The notes under the pieces: generated by a model
What the model was told of the DNA's origin: nothing
The model's input: only the letters and a program-made list of their open reading frames with translations
Databases searched by the model: none
NCBI GenBank assembly: GCA_030612495.1
Contig: JAUWNT010000027.1
Span: forward strand, 1-18,846
DNA: 18,846 nucleotides
Direction: 5' to 3'
Source: Candidatus Aminicenantota bacterium
Lineage (GTDB): Bacteria > Acidobacteriota > Aminicenantia > UBA2199
Shown here: in pieces, positions 7,107 through 16,566 of the stretch
Position numbering within the stretch: the first letter of the stretch is position 1
Layout: every line of letters starts with the position of its first letter
Position numbers and translations under genes: made by a program

Positions 7107-10100
7107 TTATTTTGCAGTTCTGAAAAGCTCTTCAACTTCATCCAATTCAACATTCTGATAGTATGAAAATCCAGTTCCAGCAGGAATTAGCCTTCCCATA
7201 GTCACGTTTTCTTTAATACCTTTTAACTCATCTTCCCTTCCGGAAATTGCAGCTTCCGTTAAAACTTTAGTTGTCTCCTGGAATGCAGCAGCAGAAATAA
7301 AGCTTTCAGATGCAAGTGAAGCCCTTGAAATTGGAAGAAGTGTTACCTTTGCTTTTGCTGGCATTCCACCCTCAGCTTCAACTCTCATATTCTCCTCTTC
7401 AAATTTCCACTTTTCAACAATTTGTTCAGGAATAAAAACTGTATCCCCGATATCTTCCACTCTCCTCCATTTAATCATCTGTCTTATAATTATCTCTATA
7501 TGCTTGTCATTAATAGCAACTCCCTGCAATCTGTAAACTTCTTGAATTTGCTTTAAAAGATACTCACCCAATTTACGTTCTCCAAGTACATTCAAAATAT
7601 CAGTAAGATTTAAAGGTCCATCCATAAGAGGAGTTCCTGCTGTCACTCTATCTCCATCACCAACAATTATATAAGCTCCACGTGGAATATTATGCTCATC
7701 AGGTTTGACATTTTTATCAAATGGTTTTATTATTAATTTCCTCGAACCTTTTGAGACTTTCCCATATTCAACAACACCATCAATTTGAGCCATCTTAGCA
7801 GGGTTTTTTGGTTTTCTTGCTTCAAACAACTCTGTAACTCTTGGAAGACCACCTGTTATATCTTTTGTCTTTGCAAACTCTGATGGAATCTTTGCAATAA
7901 CATCACCTGCTCTTACTTCATCTCCATCTTTAATAAAAACATGAGCATTTAGTGGTAAGTAATATTTTCTCTTTATTTTGTTAGTTACCTTATCACGAAT
8001 AATAACACAGGGTTGTAATTCATCTCTCAATTTATCTTCTTTTATATCTATAATAATCGTAGTGATTTTACCAGTTGACTCATCCCTATCAAGAACAAAA
8101 GAAATATTCTCTTCAAGATCTTTTAATTCAACAATTCCATCATCGTTTGTTAACATTGCATTCGCATAGGAATCCCATTCAACCAATAAATCCCCTATAT
8201 GTACTTTTGTACCATCTTCCACTAAAACTTTTGAGCCATAGGCAATTGGATATATAGCTCTTTCTCTTTTTTTCGAATCAAGTATTTGAATAGATCCAGT
8301 TCTATCCATTGCAATTGAAATTCCCTCTTTATCTTTAATAATATTTAAATCTGCAAACTTTACAGTGCCCTCACATCCTGAATGCAACTCAGTATGACCC
8401 TCTGCTCCAGAAGCAACTCCACCAATATGAAATGTTCTCATTGTCAATTGAGTACCAGGCTCACCAATTGACTGAGCAGCTATAATTCCTACTGCTTCAC
8501 CTAATTCTATTAATTTCCCTGTTGACAAATTTCTCCCATAACATTTTCTACAAATACCAGCTTTAGTTCTACAGGTTAAGGCTGATCTGATTTTTACTCT
8601 TAAAATACCTGAATCAATTATATCTTTGGCTTTATCTTCATTAATTATTTCACCCTCTTTTACTATTACTTGCTCAGGATTATCAGGGTTAAGTATATCT
8701 TCCATAGAAGTTCTTCCAATGATCCTATCCAATAATGACTCAATTTCCTTTCCATTCTCAATTATTGCTGCTACTTCTATCCCACTTGTTGTTCCACAAT
8801 CATCCTCTTTCACAATAACTTCAGCAGCAGCATCTACAAGCTTCCTGGTTAAATATCCAGCATCTGCAGTCTTTAATGCAGTATCTGCAAGGCCTTTTCT
8901 TGCACCATGAGTTGAAATAAAATATTGTAATACAGACAAGCCCTCTTTAAAATTTGCAGTAATCGGTGTTTCAAGTATTTCACCTGATGGCTTTGCCATA
9001 AGTCCTCTCATCCCAGCTAATTGCTTCAACTGATCTTGACTTCCCCTTGCACCTGAATCAGACATAACGAAAAGTGGGTTTATACCTTTTCCTTCATAAC
9101 TCATTTTTTTTATCCCAGCAAACATCTTATCTCTTATCTCATCAGTTGCTTTACTCCATTTATCAATGATACTATTATGCCTTTCATTTGCAGTTAAAAG
9201 TCCATCATTGTACATCTTCTCAATCTGGTCAAGCTCTTTTTCAGTCATTTTCAGGATATCTTCTTTTTCTTCAGGTACAACCAAATCTGAAATACTTATT
9301 GTAAATCCAGCTCTAGTAGCATACTCAAATCCAGCTTCTTTGAGTCTATCAAGAGTTTCAACAGTGGGCCCAAATCCAAATTTTAGATATATATAATAAA
9401 CTATATTCTGAATCCCTTTCTTTTTTAGTAATCCATTTATATAAGGAATACCACCAGGTAACAACTGATTAAATATAATCCTACCAGCAGTTGTAACTAA
9501 TAGCTGATTATCCCCTTGTTTTATTATTGATATAGGGCAATTTGCCACATCCTGTGAATCAAGCATATAAGCATCTAAATTCTTTATCTCACCAAAATAT
9601 CTAACCCTAATCATAGCATTCAAATCAATAATTTTACATTCAAAAGCTCGAATTACATCTTTAACAGAACTAAATATCATATTCTCGCCTTTTAGATTCT
9701 TTTTGGTAAAAGTAAGATAATAAAAACCAAGAATCATGTCTTGCGTAGGTACAGCAAGTGGCTTCCCATTTGATGGTGATAAAATATTGTTTGTTGACAT
9801 CATTAATATTTTTGCTTCTGCTTGAGCCTCTAATGAAAGAGGAATGTGAACAGCCATTTGATCTCCATCAAAATCAGCATTGAAAGCAGGACAAACTAAT
9901 GGATGTAGAGTTATTGCATTTCCTTCAACCAAGTGTGGTTTAAAAGCCTGGATACCCAATCTATGAAGAGTTGGAGCTCTATTTAGAAGAACTGTATGTT
10001 CCTTTATTACCTCGTCAAGAGCATCCCATACTTCATCTCTATTTTCCTCAACCCAGGTCCTTGCAACCCTTAAAGTTGTTACCATACCTTTTCTCTCAAG

Positions 10101-11255
10101 TTTGTTGTAAATAAATGGTTTAAAAAGTTCTATTGCCATTTTCTTCGGTATTCCACATTCATCTAATTTTAACTTTGGATCAACAACAATAACTGATCTT
10201 CCAGAATAATCAACCCTTTTACCCAACAAATTCTGCCTGAATCTCCCATGTTTCCCTTTCAACGCATCTGATAAAGACTTTAAAGGCCTTTTTTGAGAAC
10301 TCATATAACTCTTATTTCTCTTCTGATTGTCAAACAGGGCATCTACTGACTCTTGTAGCATTCTTTTTTCATTTTTAATAATTAAATCAGGTGCTTTTAA
10401 ATCAAGCAGCCTTTTTAACCTATTATTCCTATTAATAACCCTCCGATATAAATCATTTAAATCTGAAGAAGCAAACCTCCCGCCATCTAATCTTACAAGA
10501 GGCCTTAAATCAGGAGGAAGTACAGGCACTGTTTCTAATATCATCCATTCAGGTTTATTCCCGGAATTCAGGAAATCTTCTAATAACTTTAACCTTCTTG
10601 CCATACTTTTTTTCTTTTGAACTGATTTTTCTGTTCTTATTTTAGATTTTAGAGTTGTAACTTCTTTCTCAATATTAATCATTTTCAACAATTTATAAAT
10701 AGCTTCTGCACCCATTTCAGCTTTAAATGAACCATCTCCAAATTTATTAACTAAATTTACATATTCCTCTTCAGTAAGAGTTTGTTTGAACTTTAGACCT
10801 GGAACTTTCCCTGGATCAATAATAATATAACTTTCAAAATAAATAATATGTTCAAGTAACTTGGCATTTATTTCAAGAAGAATGCCAATGCGTGAAGGTA
10901 TTCCCTTAAAAAACCATATATGTGCTACTTTCGAGTTCAACTCTATATGTCCCATTCTTTCTCTTCTTACGGAAGAAAGAGTAACCTCTACACCACACTT
11001 CTCACAAACAATCCCCTTATATTTTAATCCTTTATATTTACCGCACAAACATCTAAAATCCTGTGTTGGTCCAAATATCTTTGCACAGAACAAGCCATCC
11101 CTTTCAGGTTTAAAAGTTCTATAATTTATTGTTTCAGGTTTTGTTACTTCACCAGAAGACCAAACCCTTATATCCCCAGGAGAAGCAAGACTTATTCTTA
11201 TTTTACTATAATCCATAATATTGACTTCTTTATTGCTTTTTTTGATCTTATACAT
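7107..11255 (-). CDS. rpoC: DNA-directed RNA polymerase subunit beta-prime
   Basis: This is the catalytic large subunit of RNA polymerase (1382 aa, close to the usual 1200-1400). The N-terminal zinc-binding domain uses Cys69, Cys71, Cys84 and Cys87 in a CxCG...CxxCG ribbon (10992-11051). The active-site Mg-binding loop NADFDGDQ spans residues 459-466 (9858-9881), with Asp461, Asp463 and Asp465. The second zinc site has the Cys of DCGTTSG and the cluster CRTKAGICRKC. The bridge-helix and trigger-loop region (GSQDQLKQLAGMRGLMAKPSGEI, then GLSVLQYFISTHGARKGLADTALKTADAGYLTRKL) is intact. Start: AAGGAG overlaps the rpoB stop and sits about 8 nt before this ATG, whereas the internal ATG at residue 14, nearer the usual N terminus, has none. 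The gap to rpoB is 11 nt. The stop faces the folE stop across 13 nt with no terminator hairpin visible. Confidence 0.99.
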   Translation of the reverse strand: MYKIKKSNKEVNIMDYSKIRISLASPGDIRVWSSGEVTKPETINYRTFKPERDGLFCAKIFGPTQDFRCLCGKYKGLKYKGIVCEKCGVEVTLSSVRRERMGHIELNSKVAHIWFFKGIPSRIGILLEINAKLLEHIIYFESYIIIDPGKVPGLKFKQTLTEEEYVNLVNKFGDGSFKAEMGAEAIYKLLKMINIEKEVTTLKSKIRTEKSVQKKKSMARRLKLLEDFLNSGNKPEWMILETVPVLPPDLRPLVRLDGGRFASSDLNDLYRRVINRNNRLKRLLDLKAPDLIIKNEKRMLQESVDALFDNQKRNKSYMSSQKRPLKSLSDALKGKHGRFRQNLLGKRVDYSGRSVIVVDPKLKLDECGIPKKMAIELFKPFIYNKLERKGMVTTLRVARTWVEENRDEVWDALDEVIKEHTVLLNRAPTLHRLGIQAFKPHLVEGNAITLHPLVCPAFNADFDGDQMAVHIPLSLEAQAEAKILMMSTNNILSPSNGKPLAVPTQDMILGFYYLTFTKKNLKGENMIFSSVKDVIRAFECKIIDLNAMIRVRYFGEIKNLDAYMLDSQDVANCPISIIKQGDNQLLVTTAGRIIFNQLLPGGIPYINGLLKKKGIQNIVYYIYLKFGFGPTVETLDRLKEAGFEYATRAGFTISISDLVVPEEKEDILKMTEKELDQIEKMYNDGLLTANERHNSIIDKWSKATDEIRDKMFAGIKKMSYEGKGINPLFVMSDSGARGSQDQLKQLAGMRGLMAKPSGEILETPITANFKEGLSVLQYFISTHGARKGLADTALKTADAGYLTRKLVDAAAEVIVKEDDCGTTSGIEVAAIIENGKEIESLLDRIIGRTSMEDILNPDNPEQVIVKEGEIINEDKAKDIIDSGILRVKIRSALTCRTKAGICRKCYGRNLSTGKLIELGEAVGIIAAQSIGEPGTQLTMRTFHIGGVASGAEGHTELHSGCEGTVKFADLNIIKDKEGISIAMDRTGSIQILDSKKRERAIYPIAYGSKVLVEDGTKVHIGDLLVEWDSYANAMLTNDDGIVELKDLEENISFVLDRDESTGKITTIIIDIKEDKLRDELQPCVIIRDKVTNKIKRKYYLPLNAHVFIKDGDEVRAGDVIAKIPSEFAKTKDITGGLPRVTELFEARKPKNPAKMAQIDGVVEYGKVSKGSRKLIIKPFDKNVKPDEHNIPRGAYIIVGDGDRVTAGTPLMDGPLNLTDILNVLGERKLGEYLLKQIQEVYRLQGVAINDKHIEIIIRQMIKWRRVEDIGDTVFIPEQIVEKWKFEEENMRVEAEGGMPAKAKVTLLPISRASLASESFISAAAFQETTKVLTEAAISGREDELKGIKENVTMGRLIPAGTGFSYYQNVELDEVEELFRTAK

Positions 11256-11266
11256 AATAGCTCTCC

Positions 11267-14200
11267 TTAAGGCATATTAGCTATATTTTCCTTTAAAGTA
11301 TCTTCATCACTAACTTTATCTTTTCTTATCATTTCAATATTCAAAGCCAAACTTTTCAATTCTTTCACTAATACATTAAAAGATTCAGGAAGTCCTGGAT
11401 TAAATTCCATTGTTCCCTTTACAATTGCTGAATATATCTCATTTCTTCCACTAATATTATCAGATTTAATAGTCAATATTTCTTGAAGCATATATGCTGC
11501 TCCATAAGCTTCAAATGCCCAAACTTCCATCTCACCCACACGCTGTCCTCCAAATTGAGCTTTACCACCAAGAGGTTGTTGAGTTATTAATGAATAAGGT
11601 CCTGTAGAACGAGCATGGATCTTATCATCTGACATATGTTCAAGTTTCATCATATACATATACCCAACAGTAACCTTACTTTCAAAAAGTTCACCAGTTA
11701 TCCCATCATACAAGTTAACTTTTCCATCTTCTGGTAATCCAGCTTCTCTTAAATAATGTTTTACATCCTCTTCAGTGGCAGCATCGAAAACCGGCGTTTT
11801 AAAATAGCATCCTAAAGTTTTGCCTGCCCAACCAAGTATTAATTCATAAATTTGACCAACATTCATTCTTGAAGGAACTCCAAGCGGATTTAAAATCATA
11901 TCAATGGGTGTGCCATCCTCAAGAAAAGGCATATCTTCTACAGGTAAAATTCTCGAGACTACCCCTTTATTTCCATGCCTTCCTGCCATTTTATCACCAA
12001 CAGATATTTTTCTGTTTACTGCAACTAAAACCTTTATTATCTTAATAACTCCAGGAGAAAACTCATCTCCCCTCTTCATCTGATCAATCTTCGCCTGTAA
12101 TTCCTTTTTTAAAGCTTCCACGTGAAGTCGTGATTTTGATTCAATCTCTCCTATTACATCTTTGAGTTTACCAGGTATACTTTTCTTGATAATTTTCAGA
12201 AATACTTCATCAATTTTTTCAATTTCTTGAAAAGAAATTTTACTCCCCTTTTTGTGTTTAATTCCTAGATAAGAAAAACTCTTATTGATTTTAGTATCTT
12301 TTAATAGATTTTTTATCTTTTCAAATTTATCATTTATCAATATTTTTTCTTCATCTTCAAAATTTCTTTCAAGCCTTGAACACTCGATTTCATCAATCTC
12401 AATCGCTCTTGCTCCTTTTTGTAGCCCCCTTCTTGTAAATACCTTTATATCAATAACAGTTCCCTCAACTCCAGGAGGGCAATAAAGAGAAGTATCTTTA
12501 ATCTCAGAAGCCTGTTCACCAAATATAGCTCTCAACAATTTTTCTTCAGGCGATAGCTGAGTTTCACCTTTAGGGGACACTTTTCCAACAAGAATCTCTC
12601 CAGGTATTACATTTGCTCCAATTCTAACTATTCCATTTTCATCTAGATTCTTTAAAACAGCTTCAGACACACCAGGTATATCTCGTGTTATCTCTTCCTT
12701 ACCCAATTTTGTCTCTCTTGCCTCAATTGTCTGCTCAACAATATAAATCGAATTAAATTCAGAATTTTTTACAAGTTTTTCACTTAGAATAATAGCATCC
12801 TCATAATTATATCCTCTCCACAGGATAAATGCTGTAAGCACATTACGCCCAAGTGCAAGTTCTCCCATATCTGATGCAGGGCCATCAGCTAAGATTTGAC
12901 CTTTTTCAACTCTGTCACTAACTTTTACAATTGGTCTTTGATTAATCAATGTATTTTGATTTGACCTTCTAAACTTTCTCATTTCATACAGATCTGCACT
13001 GACTTCCGAAAAATCTAACTTATTTTCTTTATTTTTATCAGTTTTTATTATAATCCTTTCTGCATCAGCATTCATTACAACACCATCCCTTTTACAAACA
13101 ATATCAACCCCGGAATCTTTTATTAATTTATACTCCATCCCAGTTCCAACAATTGGAGCTTGCGGATTAACCAGAGGGACTGCTTGTCTCTGCATATTTG
13201 AACCCATTAATGCTCTATTAGCATCATCATGCTCCAAGAATGGTATTAAAGCAGCTGAAACAGAAACAATTTGTTTTGGGGATATGTCCATATAATCAAC
13301 CTTTTCAGGCTGAATTAAAACTGTTTCATTACCCCTTCTCGCATTAACTCTTTTTGTAATAAAATTACCTTGTTCATCAATCTTTGCATTTGCCTGTGCA
13401 ATAACATAACCTTCTTCTTCCCATGCAGTCAAATAAAACGGATAATACTCAAAAAGAGGTTCCTCTTTTTTTGCCTTTTTTAAACGTTTTACTTCTTTTC
13501 CCAAATCATCTTCTCTTACTAACTCTTTATATTTAAATATCGAGCCTCCCGGATATTTTATTTCAAAATAATTAACAACCCTCTTATTTTCGACTTTTCT
13601 ATATGGAGTTTCAATAAAACCATATTCATTTACCCTGGCATATGTTGTCAAAGACGAAATCAAGCCAATGTTTGGACCTTCAGGAGTCTCAATTGGACAA
13701 ATTCTACCATAGTGAGAAGAGTGAACATCTCTGACTTCAAATCCTGCTCTTTCTCTATTCAGTCCACCTGGACCCAAAGCAGATATTCTTCTTTTATGAG
13801 TGGTTTCAGAAATAGCATTTGTTTGATCCATAAATTGAGACAGCTGAGATGTTCCAAAAAATTCCTTTATAGCAGCAAAAACCGGTTTTGTATTTAATAA
13901 ATCTCGAGGTAACATTACAGAAATATCCTGAGCATTAGTTATCCTATCTTTAATTACCTTTTCCAACCTCATTAACCCAATTCTAAACGCATTTTCAACA
14001 AGCTCACCAACAGCTCTGATTCTTCTATTTGCAAGATGATCAATGTCATCAACTTTCAACTTTCCAGTTTTATCATATTTTAACCTAAAAAAATTTCTTA
14101 TAATCTCAATTAAGTCATTTATAGTGAGAGTGTATACATCCTTATTAAAATCCTTCTTAAATCCCAGCTTAATATTTAATTTCAAACGTCCTACAGAAGA

Positions 14201-15622
14201 TAGATCATACCTTTTAGGATCTTTAACCATATTTTCAAAGAACTTTTTTGATCCCTCAAGAGTAACAGGTTCACCTGGTCGAAGTTTCTTAAAAATTTCA
14301 ATACATGCATCACCCTGACTTTTCGGAATTCTATCTTCAATCTCAATTTTACTTTTATCATCAAGTTTGCTAGGTTCTACAACATCTTTTCTCTTTTTAT
14401 CCTTCCTTAAAGTGTGTGCAATCATAGGTCCTAAATCTTCTTCATCACTCTCCGGGAAAAACACACTAAAATCAATATTTATTTTTCTTAACTTTTTGAT
14501 TTGAGGAGTAGAAATAGGTTCATTTAATGTCAAAACATTTTCAATATCTGTTGCTGAGTATAAATCTTCAAATGTTTCAATATCAATTGGTATATACTCT
14601 ATTCCTAATTTTTCCAGATCTTTAATATACTTTATCATTAGCTTTGTTCCAGCAGGAAGTATCTCTTTTTTCTTTTTATCATAAATAGGAGCACTTAATA
14701 TTGTATCTTTTAAAAACCTTGAATTCTTAAAATAAAATATTCCATTTTCTACTTTTGCAGGGATAATAGTATAGAATTTCTTTAATATTTCCAGGTCATC
14801 TGAAAGCCCCATAGCCTTTAAAAAAGTCGTAATATTAATCCTTTTTGTTCTTTTATCAAGCCTAAGTTGAAGTAGACCTAACTTTTCTTCAAACTCAAGC
14901 CATGCACCTCTGGCTGGTATCAATTTTGCTGTATATTCTCCTCTTGATTTACCTGGAAGGAAATATATTCCAGGAGACCTCTGTAGCTGAGATACAACAG
15001 CCCTCTCTGTACCATTTATAATAAATGTGGCTCTATCAGTTATATATGGCATTTCTCCGAAAAATATTTCCTGCTCTTTCACATCGTTAATAACCCTACC
15101 ACCATCTTTATCTTCAGAATACAGAGCTAATCTTAACTTTACTTTCAAAGGTATCGAATAATCAAAACCTCTATCAAGGCATTCCTCTGGAGTATATTTT
15201 ATTTTTAATTGAACTTCAGAACCACAAAGAGGGCAGGTTTTATACCTAACCGTACCTCTACTTATACATTCAGGACAAACAGAATCATCCCCTGTTTTAG
15301 CTCCTATTTTTAGCAACGAACCGCATTTACTACAATATGGTTGTGCATTCTCAATCCCCTGTAAATTTCCACATTTACAAGCCCAATCTCCAAGAGAATA
15401 GGACACATAATCAAGAATTGCATTCTCTTTAAAATCTGAAATAGGGAAAATTGCTTTAAAAGCAGCATGTATTCCTAAATTTTTCCTTTTTTCAGGCAAT
15501 TCATCAATTTGTAAAAACATTTTATAAGATCTTCTTTGAATTTCCAATAAATTTGGAATCTCTATAGGGGCTTTAATTTTAGAGAAATCAACCCTCTCAA
15601 TATAACTTTTTTTATTTTGCAT
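11267..15622 (-). CDS. rpoB: DNA-directed RNA polymerase subunit beta, with zinc-ribbon insertion
   Basis: This is the second large RNA polymerase subunit. At 1451 aa it is longer than the E. coli protein (1342). Recognised segments include the protrusion start (near residue 10), the lobe with KRYDLSSVGRLKLN, the rifampicin pocket (FGTSQLSQFMDQ...THKRRISALGPGG), SVSAALIPFLEHDDANRALMG, GDKMAGRHGNKGV and the C-terminal clamp GGKAQFGGQRVGEMEVWA. Asp599, His609 and Ser614 match E. coli D516, H526 and S531, so no classic resistance change is present. Residues of about 80-140 are an extra Cys-rich segment described separately. A coiled, charged insertion follows the EEKLLRAIFGEQAS region; a similar one is present in E. 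coli. The start has AAAGGA 7 nt upstream, and only 14 nt separate it from rplL, leaving no room for the attenuator seen in E. coli. Confidence 0.99.
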   Translation of the reverse strand: MQNKKSYIERVDFSKIKAPIEIPNLLEIQRRSYKMFLQIDELPEKRKNLGIHAAFKAIFPISDFKENAILDYVSYSLGDWACKCGNLQGIENAQPYCSKCGSLLKIGAKTGDDSVCPECISRGTVRYKTCPLCGSEVQLKIKYTPEECLDRGFDYSIPLKVKLRLALYSEDKDGGRVINDVKEQEIFFGEMPYITDRATFIINGTERAVVSQLQRSPGIYFLPGKSRGEYTAKLIPARGAWLEFEEKLGLLQLRLDKRTKRINITTFLKAMGLSDDLEILKKFYTIIPAKVENGIFYFKNSRFLKDTILSAPIYDKKKKEILPAGTKLMIKYIKDLEKLGIEYIPIDIETFEDLYSATDIENVLTLNEPISTPQIKKLRKINIDFSVFFPESDEEDLGPMIAHTLRKDKKRKDVVEPSKLDDKSKIEIEDRIPKSQGDACIEIFKKLRPGEPVTLEGSKKFFENMVKDPKRYDLSSVGRLKLNIKLGFKKDFNKDVYTLTINDLIEIIRNFFRLKYDKTGKLKVDDIDHLANRRIRAVGELVENAFRIGLMRLEKVIKDRITNAQDISVMLPRDLLNTKPVFAAIKEFFGTSQLSQFMDQTNAISETTHKRRISALGPGGLNRERAGFEVRDVHSSHYGRICPIETPEGPNIGLISSLTTYARVNEYGFIETPYRKVENKRVVNYFEIKYPGGSIFKYKELVREDDLGKEVKRLKKAKKEEPLFEYYPFYLTAWEEEGYVIAQANAKIDEQGNFITKRVNARRGNETVLIQPEKVDYMDISPKQIVSVSAALIPFLEHDDANRALMGSNMQRQAVPLVNPQAPIVGTGMEYKLIKDSGVDIVCKRDGVVMNADAERIIIKTDKNKENKLDFSEVSADLYEMRKFRRSNQNTLINQRPIVKVSDRVEKGQILADGPASDMGELALGRNVLTAFILWRGYNYEDAIILSEKLVKNSEFNSIYIVEQTIEARETKLGKEEITRDIPGVSEAVLKNLDENGIVRIGANVIPGEILVGKVSPKGETQLSPEEKLLRAIFGEQASEIKDTSLYCPPGVEGTVIDIKVFTRRGLQKGARAIEIDEIECSRLERNFEDEEKILINDKFEKIKNLLKDTKINKSFSYLGIKHKKGSKISFQEIEKIDEVFLKIIKKSIPGKLKDVIGEIESKSRLHVEALKKELQAKIDQMKRGDEFSPGVIKIIKVLVAVNRKISVGDKMAGRHGNKGVVSRILPVEDMPFLEDGTPIDMILNPLGVPSRMNVGQIYELILGWAGKTLGCYFKTPVFDAATEEDVKHYLREAGLPEDGKVNLYDGITGELFESKVTVGYMYMMKLEHMSDDKIHARSTGPYSLITQQPLGGKAQFGGQRVGEMEVWAFEAYGAAYMLQEILTIKSDNISGRNEIYSAIVKGTMEFNPGLPESFNVLVKELKSLALNIEMIRKDKVSDEDTLKENIANMP
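15200..15385 (-). other. Cys-rich double zinc-ribbon insertion inside RpoB
   Basis: Against the E. coli beta sequence, in which YVSYRLG is followed within a few residues by FDVQECQIRG, this protein inserts about 60 residues (W80 to I141) between YVSYSLG and KYTPEECLDRG. The insert has eight Cys in four pairs: C82/C84, C97/C100, C116/C119 and C130/C133, as expected for two zinc ribbons. The first ribbon, 82-101, has exactly the Cys and Gly spacing of the beta-prime zinc-binding domain in the neighbouring rpoC. It lies in the beta1 (protrusion) domain. Zinc binding is inferred from the Cys pattern. Confidence 0.85.
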
Positions 15623-15636
15623 ATCTATCCTTTAAT

Positions 15637-16017
15637 TTATTTTATCTCTACTTCTGCTCCCACTCCTTCAAATTTCTTCTTTATTTCTTCTGCTTCTTCC
15701 TTTGAAACGCCTTTTTTTACATCACCAGGAGCCTTATCTACAACTTCCTTTGCTTCTTTCAATCCTAAATCAGTCACTTCTCTTACGACTTTAATAACAT
15801 TAATCTTCTTAGGGCCTACTGTTTTCAATACAATATCAAAATCAGTTTTTTCTTCCTTGACTTCTTCGACAGGAGCACTAGTACCTGCAACTGGCATAGC
15901 AGCCATTTCAGCCTTAATACCATACCTTTCTTCAAATTCTTTGATATAGTCTGACAGCTTAAGTACAGTCAAATTATCAAGATGTTTAAAAAAATCTTCC
16001 TTTTTAATTTCAGCCAT
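15637..16017 (-). CDS. rplL: 50S ribosomal protein L7/L12
   Basis: This is the mobile stalk protein of the large subunit that recruits translation GTPases. The N-terminal dimerisation domain (about 1-35, FFKHLDNLTVLKLSDYIKEFEERYGI) is followed by a short Ala/Glu-rich hinge (about 38-57) and the compact C-terminal domain (FDIVLKTVGPKKINVIKVVREVTDLGLKEAKE..VDKAPGDVKKGVSKEEAEEIKKKFEGVGAEVEIK). Length (126 aa) is typical. The start ATGGCT overlaps the rplJ stop by 8 nt and has AAGGAG 7 nt upstream inside rplJ, so the two genes are probably translationally coupled. The stronger expression L12 needs relative to L10 may come from this good site. Confidence 0.98.
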   Translation of the reverse strand: MAEIKKEDFFKHLDNLTVLKLSDYIKEFEERYGIKAEMAAMPVAGTSAPVEEVKEEKTDFDIVLKTVGPKKINVIKVVREVTDLGLKEAKEVVDKAPGDVKKGVSKEEAEEIKKKFEGVGAEVEIK

Positions 16018-16552
16018 TGTTTTTCTCCTTTTCTCTTTTATCTTTTAAATTATTCAATAAGACTACAAAATTCTTAAGAGGAGCAGACAAACTCATTCCA
16101 AATTTTTTCAAAGGCATTGCTACTGAGAAAGCAACTTGCGCTATTAACTGTTCTTTATTTGGAAGTTTTGCAACTTCTCTTACCTTATTAACATCTACAA
16201 AAGTATCTTCAATGAATCCAGATTTTATTTTTATATTTTTATTATCCTTTTCAAAATCTACAATAATTTTTGCCACTTCAACAAAATTTTCTTCAGCATA
16301 TGCAACAGCAATCGGTCCATTAAAAAGTTCCCTCCCATGTTTCTCTTTCTGACCTTCAAAATATTTTATAGCAATTCTATCTTTTATGACTTTAACATTT
16401 GCTCCGACTTTCTTCACCCTATTTCTTAAATCTTCAAATTCAGAAACATTTAATCCTCTATAGTCAAACAAATATACACCATTATTGCTAAACAATTTTC
16501 TTAAGTTTTCAACTTCCTTTTTTTTTCTTTTTAAAATCTGTGTACTAACCAT
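16010..16552 (-). CDS. rplJ: 50S ribosomal protein L10
   Basis: L10 anchors the L7/L12 dimers to 23S rRNA at the stalk base. The N-terminal rRNA/L11-side domain includes VENLRKLFSNNGVYLFDYRGLNVSEFEDLRNRVK, and the C-terminal helix that holds L12 dimers is around residues 145-170. Length, 180 aa, is normal. A strong GAGGAGG lies 5 nt upstream of the ATG. The gap to rplA is only 14 nt, so the long structured leader through which L10-L12 represses its own mRNA in E. coli cannot fit here unless it lies within rplA. The C-terminal residues NNG and the stop come from the frame overlapping the rplL start. Confidence 0.97.
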   Translation of the reverse strand: MVSTQILKRKKKEVENLRKLFSNNGVYLFDYRGLNVSEFEDLRNRVKKVGANVKVIKDRIAIKYFEGQKEKHGRELFNGPIAVAYAEENFVEVAKIIVDFEKDNKNIKIKSGFIEDTFVDVNKVREVAKLPNKEQLIAQVAFSVAMPLKKFGMSLSAPLKNFVVLLNNLKDKREKEKNNG

Positions 16553-16566
16553 TGAATCCTCCTCAA

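Noticed and set aside
13770..13835. Possible rifampicin-resistance substitutions in RpoB.
   Set aside because: Residues equivalent to E. coli D516, H526 and S531 are unchanged; nearby differences (Asn518 to Thr, Pro520 to Ala, Leu521 to Ile) are not classic resistance changes.
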